Origin: Sialis fuliginosa
Lineage: Eukaryota > Arthropoda > Insecta > Megaloptera > Sialidae
Assembly: GCA_961205875.1 (NCBI GenBank)
Contig: OY540813.1
Coordinates: 17,641,001-17,705,000 of the forward strand
Length of the DNA: 64,000 nucleotides
Reading direction: 5' to 3'
In this document: positions 50,690-63,508 of the stretch, one piece after another
How the letters are laid out: each line of letters begins with the position of its first letter
Position numbering within the stretch: position 1 is the first letter of the stretch
Program-made: the position numbers and the translations under genes
Notes under the pieces: model-generated
The model's database searches: none
What the model was told of the DNA's origin: nothing
The model's input: the letters and a program-made list of their open reading frames with translations, nothing else

Positions 50690-52384
50690 CTATAGAGGTA
50701 ATATTTAAAACTGCGATACACCAGTCAATATGTTGTATTTGGGCACTCTTGAGACATGAAATATAATATGTATCTATCTTCCTATATTTATTTAATTTTT
50801 AATAAAATAAATTTTAATTTTTTAAATAGTCAAATAACGTAGAAAGAAATGTAATTTCTAATTTATATGATTTCTGACCCAAGAATTGCACAAACACAAA
50901 TTTATAATATTTTGATTGTATTATTAATTTATATAGATCTAAATACTAATAGTAATAAGAGTTAAGTTCAATTCGAAATTCCATTATTTATAATAGCAAT
51001 AGTATAAAAAATAAATATACTATAATAAATAACAAATAACAGTAAAATATAATTATCGAGATCTTTATTGTTACAAATAAATATTTTTTTTAAAGTTCTA
51101 AATTACATATAATTTACTAAAAGAGAAGTGCAATCTATTTTTCATTTATACAGAGCATAAATAAACATTAATAAATATTAGATCTAGTATTTCCTTATAT
51201 TTATTATTTAAAGTTCAATTTAAAAACAAAAAAAATGTCGATCTATTAAAATTTAAACTTCTCAATTAATATTATTCTGTTATTAAAATAGTGGTTAAAC
51301 GCAATAATATATTTTTTAAATGATGATCAACAATTTTCTAGCTTGATTAATTAAAAATACTTTGCATTTATAATGATTTTATAAACCACAATACATAATA
51401 ATAACAATAATACTGATTTAAATACTGAAGCAGTATCATATTATGCAGTATCCAATGCTTTAATTGGAAAGAGCTGCTCCTCTATATGGTATTTTTAACA
51501 AGGAGAATGATGAATCCAATTCGAATACTGCCAGTATCGTCGTCAACAAATCAAAATTATTATATTATTCTATATGAATGTCAGGCATGAACAACCTATT
51601 TAATCCGCAGGTTATTCAGGGTGACCTCAAATATCTGAAAAAAATTCATGTATTTCCCCTAGGTTTTCTAGTACCTAAAATTTTAAGTAATGTATCCTCT
51701 CTCGTAGCATAGTGTTTTATGTGGGAATTCTAGTCTAAAAATAGTTTGGAAAGTGATTTTTATATTTGGATTAACATAAAAAACCTTTTAAATCAGAAAA
51801 ATTAATATCTTCATCCATAACTTTTCCTTATTTTCTATCACCTATTCAAAATTCTAGGTATATGTAGCCACCCTGTTATTTTTAGTGTATATTTTTCTTT
51901 GTTAATTAAATTTTACAAAGAAAAATATATCTTTAAAATATTATCATTCCAAGAGTAATTTTAAGTATTTTTCCTTTTCCTCCTTCAAGAACAACTTTGT
52001 ATGATTCCTTTCTCCCTATTACCTACAGGCCTGGCGACAAGAAATACTAGGGGTACAGATATACCAAGCCCCGAAATTTATTTCTGATTACCTATGATCT
52101 CTCACTAAACTTACGAATGTAAACATTTGGTTTCCTAACCCAGAAAAGATTGTCCATGCCTAATCTATTAAATATTTATGTATTTCCTGCTCTGTACAAA
52201 ACTATAACAACCAAAGAGCTCTAACTTATATATCAACACGTTCAAATCTACCATTTCCAATATTTATGGCATCATATGACTCGTTTGACAAGTCAACAGC
52301 CGATTTCAACAACGAACCCTCTTCCTCATAATCATCATCCTGTGCAGCCACAAAGTTGCTTTTAGAAGCACGACGTACCGTAGG

Positions 52385-55300
52385 TCAGCAAATGTTACTT
52401 CGAAGATTAGCGCTTGAAATGTCATTAGACTCAACCCATCGTTCAACTTCCAATGGAATCTCTGGTTTCTGATATGTCTTATGTCCAATTTCAGTATCTG
52501 ACGGGCTCTTTGGACCCCATGCAAGAAGTTTCTTCATTACATCTTCAGCATTAGCATTGATGACCCTTTGCCGACAAATAGCAATTGCTCGAACAAAACT
52601 GTCTTTTGGTGTGATGAAACGGTGTTCCATAAAAATGGATTTGTCATCCCAATATATTATCTGAAAAAAATGAACAGTTTAATTGTAATCTTTATTACAG
52701 TCAGTGGCATCGCTAACGGCTAATACCGTCAAAGGAGTGACACCTGTCCCACATATTCAAAAATAATGCGTATTTACCACCTTTTTGGTTATTTGAAGCT
52801 TCTAGGGGGTAAAATATGTAAGAATTGAGCCAATTGACTTTTTTTGTCATTAAAAGTCTATAAAGGGGTGATAACCGTCCAATTTATTAATAAACAATAG
52901 AGTCCACTTTTTTTTTGTCGTTAAAAATTTATAGGGGGTGACATTTTGTGCAAAAAATAAAACATATTGATTTTTTTTAGGGGGGTGAAACTATCAATTT
53001 GGCATGGATTATATCCATTCAGTTCGTCTTCGATCATTCTAGTAACTGATCATCGAGTAAAGCGTAATCTAAACTTGCACGATAATGTGAATATCATAAG
53101 ATTTGATTGGAGTGAGACCAGACCGACACCGGCTCGAGACCAGCTCGATGGTCTGGATCGACCCTAAAAGTGTAATTTAAACAAAATTAAATTAATAAAA
53201 TGCAAAATCACTTAATATTTTAATTTTATTATAATTGACATAAAATAAATTAAACTTTAGATATTATTAATATTTAAGTATTAAACTAAATAATATAGTT
53301 TATTTTGTTTTTTCCGTAGGAATAAATCTTTTATATTAATTAATTTAAAAATATTTCTGGTTATGAAAATAGCGACCCCCGAGTAAAATGAAAAGTCGAT
53401 GGCTATATTTATTACACAAAACAGTTAAAGTACAATACTATATTGATGTTTCTATTCTTGTATAATACTATTGAGTATTAAAATCGATAAATATACAACA
53501 CATATAATACAGCTGAACAACATGTTGCATACATATCAATAATTAATATGTAATAAAATAATTTATAGGTACTCGTTTTTCAACGATTTAATTTGTATTG
53601 AAATGTTTTATTACAAGATATTTATTGTATTTAACTAATTAAAGTTACATGTATAATGAAGGCTGAAGAACACAATATACAATTCATACATTTAATTAAG
53701 TAGACGAGGTTTCCTTTTTATTATTTATTTTTATATTACTTTATTTATTTTACAAAAGTCTGCAAAATTTTCAAAATCATATCAAATGAGATGTCGAAAA
53801 AATATATCTTACATTCTGAACTTCTAACAATAAGTGTGACACCAAAACACAAATATGAATGCACTGGGAATCGGAAAAAGTCTTAAATTTTCTTGAATTT
53901 AGTACTATAATGTCCGGTATTATAAAGGAGTTCGCAAAATTTGCTAGCTTGCAAGCACTCTCAAACGGGGTATTAATTCTAAACTAGTATCAATGGATTA
54001 GCTATGGAATTTAGAGCAGTGACACTTCAACTAATTGTAACAAAGTTGGCGACTTTGACTGTATAAAATAATTTTCATAATATCACCACTGTTTTAGTAC
54101 CGCGAAACTTGTCAAAGTCTTCAACATCCTCCAAGAGAACTGTCATATAAGTTTGATTCCTCATTTGAGAGTGCTTGCAAGCTTGCAAATTTGCAAGCTC
54201 CTTTACAATACTGGACATAATTAATGTGGAAAAATAATAAATTTATGACATGCAAATTTTCTTATAACTATTATTTATTACAGTTAAGAACTATAAAAAT
54301 AATTTATAAATGAGTCAATAAGTTTTCCCATAATAACAATAAGACAAATAGCAAATTTGCAATATTCATGAGAATTAATTAAAATAGACCACTAATTATT
54401 TACGTCACCATGCGATAAATATATTTTTATGCAACGATTGCAAATCAATCGGTTTTTTTTCAGAAAATCCTACATTTTTCAAGTTACAAAATTCAATTGT
54501 AAATATAATTTATGTATTCCCTTCTAGTCAAGCCATGAATAATATCGTAGGAGGTCGGCAGTCTGCGTCATTTATGAATTAATAACAAAGTAGCATTTGT
54601 TTCTGCAAGTATATTATTTCCAAAATGCCGTTCTTTTGCAATCCGAAGAGAAATTTCCGAAGATAATTTCTATAACATTGTTAACGTTATACACGGAAAA
54701 AATATACTGTAAGAATTACAGTTTTTCCTGTCTATCGCGAATAGTAAACGAAAACATATAATATTTTACTGTCTGAAACTGTGATTATATAATTTTAGGC
54801 TGTAATGTTTGCAGTTTATCCATCAATTTATATTGAGTATTAATTTACATTACAGTCTAAAATTATATTATTGCAGTTTCAGAAAGTAAAATATTATATA
54901 TTTTCGCTTACTATCCGGGATAGACAGAAAAAAATTTCATACCTGTAAAATCTATATAAATTCGTTAAGAATTTTATTTTCCTCAAATTTAAACGTTAAA
55001 ATTCACCATTTAATATATGGCTGACCTAATTATTCGAAAAAAACGGTTTTTACATCAACATCACAACTATCTTTGGGTTTTCTTTCATTTTCATGTATAT
55101 TTATTATAAAATACCAATTATAAATTTTATTTAATACGGGCCAGTTCCAACTAATTCAATGGTCTTAGACTATTAAACAGTAAACGTCCTATCCAAATCG
55201 GTTCAGTAGTTTTCATGTCAAATCGGAACAAACAGATAAACAAAAAAACTACGAACTACCAAAAACATTCGAAATTTTCAAAATATTTTCATTGTACAGA

Positions 55301-58300
55301 TAGAGCTCATATCAGTATTGATTACAATTTTTCTAAAGACAGACCAATAAAAAGTAGAAAGTTAGTGCGAAAGATAATACATATACGAGTATTATATACC
55401 AAATACCGGGTGTTCAAAATAAAACGTTATGAATTTATATTTCGAAAATTTATTTTATTTAGTTTGAAGGAAGCATTATCCTCATATTTTATATTTGTGG
55501 GTGTTTTTTTTTTTTTTTGTAATAAAGAATCTAATGTTTATTTAAAGATCTAATTCTATGTACTTAAAAAAAATTATACATTTTTTAACTCGAAGTGATT
55601 TTTTAATTTAAATTTTTTTTATGGAACGCGATTTTTGTCATATTTAAAATAAATTCATTTGAAGAAAAGTACAACAGAAAAAAAGTTTGCAAATATTTTT
55701 TTTAACTGCAAAAAAATTAAATATTATTTCAGACAAAAGTTTCAATTTTGCTTCCTCGCCATATCGATGATACAAGAAACGTTTTAAAATGAGAATAAAA
55801 TGTTCTACGATTTCAAAATTTTAACTTAATCTTTACGTTTCAGGTCAAGACAAACACTTTTCGTTCCGTGTCTGTCTGTCTGTCCCCTGAATCCTTGTTA
55901 CACTCATAACTCATGAACCACTGAACCTATAATAATGAAACTTGGTTTGTTAGTTGGCTCTGGCTTGAGGGCAGCTTCATTTAAAAACCATCAAAATTAT
56001 GTGTAAGTAGGAGGGCTAACATCCCAAAAAAATATTTTTTTCAAGATATATAAAGACGATGGATGTTTACGCGAAATTTTATAGAATCTTTTATGTAGAA
56101 CATTTAATTTTTTATTCATTACAACTTTTGTAGTAAAATATTCCCTTGGGAAGATTTATCTCCATTTGCTTTAAAAAATTGTCATTTGTTTTATGTAATC
56201 GCATTTTACTTTGACATATTAAATGTTATTTTGACGTTTGCATAGCAGAAAAAAATAGATTTTAATTGAAATTGTTAAAAAACTTAAAATATACGAAAAT
56301 AATCAGACGCGTATTAAAAAAAATTTCGAATTAGAATACTTTCTTAATATTTGTTAAAATTCTTCAATAATAAATTTTTTTTAAAACTAGTTTTTGGTGA
56401 ATTTAGCACGAGGAAGCACTGTGCATTCACTTGGCAATGTTTTTTTTCACGTGGAATCAGATCCTTAAAATAAAAATATAAACACTCACAAATAAAAAAT
56501 ATCATAATATTTTCCCCTCTAAACTATTTAATTTTTGTCTGAAAAGTTCTTTTGTAAGCATCATAATTTTAGAAATAAATATCCACAACGATTTATTTTG
56601 ATCACCCAGTATATATACATTTTTTTAAATAAGTAAGAAAATAAAAGGTTTCAGTTCAAATCCCTTCGGACATAACCATTTCTGTACTAACTAATTTTTT
56701 AACTTACTAGATATAAATAGGTAGTATGAATTCTGTGGTGTGAACTAGTATATGATTTCATATTAAATATTTAACATTTTATCGCAATAATATTACTTAC
56801 GCCGATTTCTCAATGTACAATCGCAACGTTGTTAGTCTTTTACAATGCAGGAATAGTGACCGACCTCGAATAGCCTTCTGATTACGATTAAATGCACTTA
56901 GAAAATAGTGTAACTTAGTATGGGAAACACACGCCTATTTATCATTTATAATTATGTTTGTTTTCATTAAATTTTGTAATGCAGGTAAAAATTATACATA
57001 CTAAATGAAAAAAAATGTATTACCTACGTATAATACATAAAAAAAATTTTGCTCAAAATTTATTTAGGTATAAAAGACACCCCTATTTTTTCAATCAGCA
57101 TGTATCTCAAGTCTCAAGTTAAACATAAATTTGTAATGAAAAATTCAGTTATCGTTTAAAAAAAACATCTGCCAAGTAAATTCACAGTGCTTCCTCGTGC
57201 TGAATTCACCAAAGGTAGTTAATAACTGAACAATTTAAATAAAAACCGATAAAGTGTTTAGATAAATTGCCTGGCATTGGTTAATTAATCATTTATTAAT
57301 TTATTAATTAATTTCTATACAATTTTACAAAAAAATTTAGTTAAGACGCACTTGATTATTTTTTCGTATATTTTTAATGTTTTGACAATTTCTGTCTAAA
57401 TCTAAATTTATGCAAACGTCAAAATGACATTTAATATGTATGTCAAAGAAAATATAAATTTAAAAATAAAAAACAAATGACGATTTTTTAAAGCAAATTG
57501 AGACAAATCTTTGTAAGGATATATTTTACAACAAACGTTGTAGATCTATATTATAAGAAAATGAATGCTCTACAAAAAAGATTCTATTCTTGAGATATCT
57601 TGAAAAAATAAATATTTTGGGATGTCACCCCTCCCCCTACACACGATTTTGATGATATTGTAATGGGGCCGTCCTCAAGTCAGACCCAACCATCCCACCA
57701 AGTTTCATTAATATCAGTTCATGAGTTATGCGTGTGACAGGGTTTCAGGGAACAGACAGACAGACACACATACACGGAACGAAAAATGTTTATCTTGACC
57801 TGAAACGGAAAGATCAATTTAAAATTTTGAAATCGGGAACAATTTTTTTGTCTCATTTTAAAATGGATTACAATGCTTCTCGTATCTTCGATATTGCGAA
57901 GAAGCAAAATAATTTCAAATCATGTAAAAGTACTCTTAATAAGAAAGGAGTTGTTTTTCATTATGTAATAGTAATAGTGTGTCACAGAAACCGGACTGCT
58001 TCAGACATGTGTTGTTAAGCAAAAATGTTGGAAAACATTGTTTTTGACTGCAGGTTTTCAAATTGGAAAAATAATTATAACACTTCCTTAAATTTTATTA
58101 ATCTGAACAAAATTAAGCTACTTTTTAACAAAAAAATATTCAAGCACATAAAAATACCTATAATGAAACATTTTATCATTCCAATCTTAACTTCCGCTTA
58201 TGTTAATTTATTGCGAAGAAAGTTTTTTTGCAATTCACTTACAATATCTATAAATTATTTTCTTAATAAATAGTTACACATTTAATTTTCCATTATATTA

Positions 58301-60815
58301 AAAAGGAAAATCGATTCGAACAGTTTAGTAATAGTAAATTCAAATCATTAATAACTACATACATATATGTATGTACGTATATTAATATAAAGTACCTACA
58401 GGGGAAATATTAAAAAAGTGCCTCTAAAAAAATACTTATAAACGAAATGTAGATATTTGTACGGTCCAGGGTTCTTATTGATTTCGAATTTTTACTCTGT
58501 ACGACGCTCAAATGTACTGTATAAATATAAATGAGAAAATACTTCTCTTGCAAAATAAATTTTTACTAATAACATCGTTATTTTTATTAATGATTCCTTT
58601 AATAATAAGCCTAGTTCATACTATGCTAGTACTTCAGTCAAATGGCGAATAATTTAGTAATTAAACGTGTATGAACAGACTTTAGTCGAGTAATTTAGTA
58701 CAAACCATTTAGTCGAGTCAATCCATTTTGTTCTATTTTTTTGGTTGAGTAGCGACCTCCACCACCCCTCACTACTAGATAAATCTGAACTCGATATAGT
58801 TTATTATTTACCGCAAAAATTAAAACAAATCTCCGTCAATCTTTTTAATATAACAAAGTATTCTTTGAAATCTTCCAATTCCTTGAGAATGACATTTGTA
58901 GCTCCTAGTGTATCTCTCCTATTGATCCGTTTTCTTATCTATATTCTTTTTTCTTTTCTCTCGTTAATTTCTTCATCCACTTCTTCTAATATAGCCATTA
59001 CAAGTTAACTAATTTATTTATTTATTTTTACGCTGTACCCTGTTCATCTTGACGCGCACTAATTACGAATACGCTGTAGTATACTTGGAGTTTTTAAATT
59101 CATGGTCATATAATACACCCACAAATATGTATACATGTATGTATTATTTAATTGTTTTTTCATAATTAATTTAAAGTTTAAAAAAATAAAACTATTATCC
59201 TAAATAATATACGTCTCATTACTTTTAGTGTTCATTAAATGAATAAAGTCTTTCTCTCAAAAACAGTTCATCTGATAAACACTAATAATATTATTTTTAC
59301 ATACCTTCGATGTAATTTGGTACATTGAAAAAGGCCTCACGAAGCGCCTGTATCTTATAGTACAAGCGCCTTGAACCACACTGCCTCCAGTCGTACAGAT
59401 TGTCTTGTATAGTCCTGTTCTCTCGTAGAAGTCAACCCTTGCGAAGTCGAGCTCCCTCAGATAACGCGCATTATTCATGTGATACAACAATGTATCGATG
59501 TCAGTCGTAATGCAGATACCTTAGGAAATGAAAATCATTTACCCCCAATTTCACCAAAATATCAAATCCTCAAATTGACCAATCAGCACCCAGCATTCAA
59601 AAGTAAAGTTCTAAATGCTGGACTCTGATTTACAAGTATGTTAAAAATAATAGACTTTGGTGAAACTTGGGATTACTGTATCTAGCAAATAAGTTATAAC
59701 AATCCTGAATCTTTATAACAGTATATTTTCATCAACTGCCATGTATTACAACTGAACTTTAAAATTTATTTTCTTAAAAACAAGTTGATCAAAAAGTCTG
59801 AAATTTCAGTATTTCATTCATTTTAAGTGTTTAAACAATTGTACTTAAGAAATTTTAACTTATTCCTACTGGTTTGACGTAACTCCCAAACCTCCTTAAA
59901 TGAGAGGTACATTTTTTTTAATTCGTTGCAAAGATGTGAAATACTAAACGATTTTCTTTTGTTTTCTACACTAGTAAAGAAAATATAAATACTAAATAAT
60001 AATTTTCAATAAATATAAAAAATGAAACAGAGTATATTAAACAACCCTCTTATATTCCTAATTACAATTACGACACTGTAATGATGTAAATAGCACAAGC
60101 ATCTTTATGTTTTAAAGTAACTCAAAACACGTTCATTTCGTAAGATGTTTATATTATTTACAATGTTTTGCAAATCAAGCAAAAATTAATAACCATTTAT
60201 GAATTAAAGAGAACAAATGATTTATTTATGTAATGCTTTTTAATGCTACCCTCCAAAAAAATCTACGAGTGTCCATGTGAATAATATAATAGTTTTTTAT
60301 GAAGAAACGATTTTTATAAACATTGAAAACAACAAATTCTTGGCTATGAAAACCCAGACACAGAAGAAGCACAACAATATCTAATGATTTTAGTGAAAAC
60401 ATAAAATTTTCATTAACTCTATCGATATATTTTAATGTATATGGTATAATTACATTTGTAAAGTTTCATTGCTTCAAAAAAATTAAATCGATAACTACAT
60501 TCGTTTCATATATTAACAAATCAAATGGTATACTTACTAAAAATTAATTAAAATAAAATGTGGTTGTTCAGGATTTAATTTTAATTTCATTGATATTTTT
60601 TTAAATAATTGACATCAAATTATTTTTAAAATATATTGATTCTTAGAATATATATTACCTTTTACAGTCGTTTCTTGAAGAATGTGGACCTTTTTCTTAA
60701 ACAATCTTGCAAGAAAAACACATAAACACATTCTAAGGAAGTAATGAATTTCTAAACAAGTATACATAAGGATAACAAAGCACAATACAGCACCAAGGAT
60801 ATAGCAAAGTAACAT
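52385..60815 (-). CDS. THEM6-like hot-dog-fold protein, copy B
   Basis: Three minus-strand exons: 60659-60815, 59305-59519 and 52385-52660, total 648 nt or 215 residues. Introns are 1139 and 6644 nt; phases 1 and 0 match copy A exactly, and exon 2 is 215 nt in both. The N-terminus is a hydrophobic anchor (MLLCYILGAVLCFVILMYT). Exon 2 carries HMNNARYLRELDFARVDFYE and then RYRRFVRPFSMYQ. Exon 3 has YWDDKSIFMEHRFITPKDSF and ends SSANLRSNIC. The motif set is that of THEM6 (DSCD75-like) proteins of the 4HBT fold, likely membrane- or ER-associated; substrate unknown. A possible minus-strand poly(A) signal lies near 52077-52082, about 300 nt after the stop. The long second intron houses a foldback element and several MITEs. 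Copies A and B are diverged paralogs, not a recent duplication. Confidence 0.9.
53098..53166. mobile_element. MITE family 4, right-half fragment
   Basis: TTTGATTGGAGTGAGACCAG through GGTCTGGATCGACCCT matches the right half of the 11610-11767 element. The left half is absent. Confidence 0.7.
53911..54217. mobile_element. MITE family 2, intact copy
   Basis: It starts TGTCCGGTATTATAAAGGAG and ends CTTTACAATACTGGACA. Arms containing GCTTGCAAGCACTCTCAAA pair with the right side. It is flanked by TAA on both sides. It lies in intron 2 of THEM6-like copy B. Confidence 0.85.
54692..54950. mobile_element. palindromic MITE
   Basis: A left segment (CTGTCTATCGCGAATAGTAA, TAATATTTTACTGTCTGAAA, ATAATTTTAGGCTGTAATG) is mirrored by the right one (ATTACAGTCTAAAATTAT, AGTTTCAGAAAGTAAAATAT, ACTATCCGGGATAGACAG). 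The exact ends are not defined. Confidence 0.7.
55735..57925. mobile_element. 2.2-kb foldback element with about 700-bp arms
   Basis: The left arm (about 55735-56445) is the diverged reverse complement of the right arm (about 57160-57925). Landmarks are GGTCAAGACAAACACTTTTC vs TTTATCTTGACC, GAGGAAGCACTG vs CAGTGCTTCCTC, and GACGTTTGCATA vs TGCAAACGTC. The central 0.7 kb is AT-rich and noncoding. The arms carry CTGTCTGTCTGTC near their outer ends. It lies in intron 2 of THEM6-like copy B. A truncated arm is at 61805-62085. Confidence 0.85.
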
Positions 60816-61254
60816 TTTCCTATTCGTCCTTGCAAAATTTTTCAGATGAAAATTTATATATTTAAATTTCGCACATTACATATATTTTCATTGTTACAAT
60901 CCGCAGTAAAAGCATATATTTATTTCATAACTGTGCACTATATTTTACATAACATTTAATTCATTTTAATTAATTATTTGAATATTTACGATACTAATAT
61001 TGATTTTCAATAAAATTTAGTTTGTTTAAAAATATTAATTTTTTATATGTCAATTTAAATATCACAATTTTAAGTTCACTAAAAAATTTTAAAATTTCAC
61101 CCACTAGCATACACGTATTTTCTAATAATTAACTATGGCACTTGATTCTAAACTATAAACATAGTTAAAATAGGTAACTAGTGTTTTGTTTTGATTTTAT
61201 TAATGCAAACGCAAGGCATTTTCTATACTAGCAGTGTCTCTAATGCATGGCCAT

Positions 61255-61345
61255 ATCTCGTTTATAAAACTAGTCGGTGTGCGAACGTCAATTCTTATAA
61301 CGCATGCGCGGGGCGGAAAAATCTGCGCTGCGGGTTTTGACGTAA
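61255..61345 (-). promoter_or_regulatory. candidate promoter of THEM6-like copy B with NRF1-like site
   Basis: This is a GC- and CpG-rich island in AT-rich sequence, about 440-530 nt upstream of the copy B start codon. It contains CGCATGCGCG at 61301-61310, the core of an NRF1-type palindromic site, followed by GGGGCGGAAAA. NRF1 sites are typical of housekeeping promoters. Function is inferred from position and motif. Confidence 0.45.
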
Positions 61346-61558
61346 CTGGGGAAATATCACAGAAATAGAACGTTTATACATATAGGTATATGTGTATTGT
61401 ACATATAAGGGGATGAAAAAAGGGGTGGGTATTCATGAATGTTAGGTTATGAACTGCTACCGGCAAAACATTAATAGTAAACATTTTTTTTCTCTTCTGA
61501 TGAAAAAATGCATTGCTGAAGATTTATGTAAGTTTAAATAACTAATAGAAAGTTTTAC

Positions 61559-61663
61559 AGATCTTGGCTCTTGCACTTTTAGAAGAGCCCTGGAGATGTC
61601 CACTGCAATGTGTGACCAAACGTTGATCAAATCGACGCGGCTTATACCCAGAAGCTAAGATCT
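61559..61663 (+). ncRNA. structured RNA element, hammerhead-like core (copy 2)
   Basis: The core is CTGGAGATGTCCACTGCAAT, then GTGTGACCAAACG. An outer stem pairs AGATCTTGGCT (61559-61569) with AGCTAAGATCT (61653-61663). Compared with copy 1, two G-U pairs are replaced by G-U/G-C and C-G pairs, which preserves the stem. The box reads CTGGAGA and CAAAC in place of CUGAUGA and GAAAC, so this copy is probably inactive. Confidence 0.45.
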
Positions 61664-61804
61664 ATATCCAGATCACCGTGGAGTCTCAAAACATTACAAA
61701 GTTTTACATTCAAAATGTATCTAAAAATATAATTGAATGATTAATTGAACACATTTTTGAATTTTGAATGTAGTTTCATTCAAAATAATGTTTACAACAT
61801 TGTA

Positions 61805-62085
61805 AAAAAAACATCTGCCAAGTAAATGCACAATAGTTCTTCGTGCTAAATTCACCAAATTAATTTTAATAAACACCGATAAAGTATACGTGCTTGATTA
61901 TTTTATCGTATATTTTTATTTTTTTGATATTTTCAATCTAAATCTAAATTTTTCTGCTTTGCAAACGTCAAAATGGCATTTACAAACGTCAAACTGATAT
62001 TTAATATGTCAAAGTAAATACCGGTTGTAAAAAACAAATGATTTTTTAAAGCAAATTGAGATAAATCTTTGTAAGGAAGTATTTT
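61805..62085 (+). mobile_element. truncated arm of the foldback family
   Basis: ACATCTGCCAAGTAAATGCA through TTGTAAGGAAGTATTTT follows the right arm of the 55735-57925 element in the same orientation. It contains a small internal duplication of the CAAACGTCAAA motif. Confidence 0.8.
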
Positions 62086-62168
62086 TTATTTAGATGGACT
62101 TATTGTTAGACTACAATGATGTCAAACACGCAGCCCGCGGCCCAAAAATTACAGTTGATTTTATTTAA

Positions 62169-63051
62169 TCTTTAATATATATAAAGCTCAACGTCTTTCT
62201 GTCTGTCTGTCTGTCCGTTAGTTACCTTATCACTCGAGGACCACTTATCCGATTTACGTGTTTTTTTTTAATTCATAGGTACGTTCTCTGACCAGGTTAT
62301 GGGGCTATATTTTTTTACGTTAGGTAACATAACAACTAAGCAGTGACGATAATAGTAAATCAAGTCGGAAAAAATTTTGCCGTCGGCGCGCTGTTTTTTA
62401 ATACGCTACCTAAACCGTTCAATATAGAACAAAATAATGTATTAAAGAATTGTGTAGAATCAAAAGTTGTACAATTAAGTCCTCGACACGATATGTCTAA
62501 CTTTTATATTTAAGCCACAATGACTGCTTTTATGTTACAAAGAAAACATAAAATATTTGGGTTTTGTTTACAGTTACATGGACTTATGACCTGCAAAACA
62601 TTAATCCTTATCGAAATAAATGATTTCATCGTCATAAGTACTTAATGTAGATATAGTTTGCCATTTACAGCATCCAATTTGGTCGTATAGTTTAGAAAAT
62701 ATCGAAATATACATATTGGAACATATTATTCGCGCGATTGTGACCGTGCGCGGGGTGCGGCGAGGGAACGTGGCAACACGCTGGGCAGAGGGACAGCCGA
62801 ACAGGCCGGTATTCTTTTGATTGTCAATTGTTAATTTTGTTTTCAATAATTAACTTTTAAATTTAAATAGAACAAAAATTATTTTTACTTTTTGTTCTGA
62901 TTCGTTTTTGTTAGGTAGGTAATTTAAGTGTTATTTGGTTTTTATTACATTAATAACTAATCGTGTTTGTAATTAATTCAACTATATATTTTTTAAATCC
63001 TAAACAATAATTCCGTAGTCCACGCGAGCGAAGCCGCGTGGGCCCAGCTAG
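62169..63051 (+). mobile_element. non-autonomous Helitron, 883 bp
   Basis: The 5' end TCTTTAATATATATAAAGC follows a host A, and the 3' end CTAG is followed by a host T, the A|TC...CTRR|T arrangement of Helitrons. Just before the 3' end lies the hairpin CCACGCG-AGCGAAG-CCGCGTGG with a perfect 7-bp stem (63020-63041). Helitrons insert between A and T without target duplication. There is no Rep/helicase frame. CTGTCTGTCTGTCTGTC lies near the 5' end, as in many insect copies. Confidence 0.85.
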
Positions 63052-63384
63052 TTAAATAATAAAATGACATTAAAGAAATATAAAATACGTTTTTAAAACA
63101 TTGAAAATTATAGAAGTATAAAATATAGAGATATTCTCCCAGACGATTTCTAGTAAAAATATTATTTTTTGAATTCCTGGGCAGCATTCGGCAAATTACG
63201 AGAAAATTACAAAGGTTCGTATGCATAATATCTTAAAACCAAAAACCAATATGTCCTGCCAAATTTCACATACGCTGCAGAAACATAATCTATGACAGAA
63301 ACTGCAATGAAAAAACCACGTGTGGTAGAAAAGGTCATGTTGGAAATACGACTTCAAGACAGAAAACCCAACAAAACGTATAGG

Positions 63385-63475
63385 AACCTTGAAATGGAAG
63401 TGGGTAGGACACATGATGCGAAGTGAAGACAGAAAATGGAACCGAAAAGTATTCGAATGGAGGACCAGAACTATA
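63385..63475 (+). pseudogene. LINE (non-LTR) polyprotein C-terminal remnant
   Basis: The frame reads TLKWKWVGHMMRSEDRKWNR then KVFEWRTR, the KWxWxGH...RW..KV.EW signature at the C-terminus of many RTE/CR1-like LINE reverse transcriptases. Upstream sequence (63260-63380) is broken by stops and shifts. A MITE lies just downstream. Confidence 0.7.
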
Positions 63476-63508
63476 AAATAAGATCGTGAAAGACCATGTT
63501 CGTATAAT

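Larger units (their letters stand above)
43501..52384. other. interval between the two THEM6-like genes
   Basis: No gene is supported. It holds the 967-bp element, MITEs of families 1 and 5, a CTAGAGTCACTC MITE, a structured RNA element and nested hAT MITEs. A CCGG-rich patch at 44245-44325 (GGAATTCCGGTCCGGCCGG) is palindromic and probably another transposon end. Confidence 0.55.

Noticed and set aside
52306-52524. 72-codon minus-strand frame overlapping exon 3 of THEM6-like copy B
   Set aside because: Shadow frame; only the frame ending at 52385 carries the family motifs.
55215-55553. 112-codon plus-strand frame
   Set aside because: Low-complexity K/N/F/Y composition, no domain, just outside the foldback element.
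57728-58018. 96-codon frame in the right arm of the foldback element
   Set aside because: It runs through noncoding inverted-repeat sequence and its counterpart in the left arm is not open.
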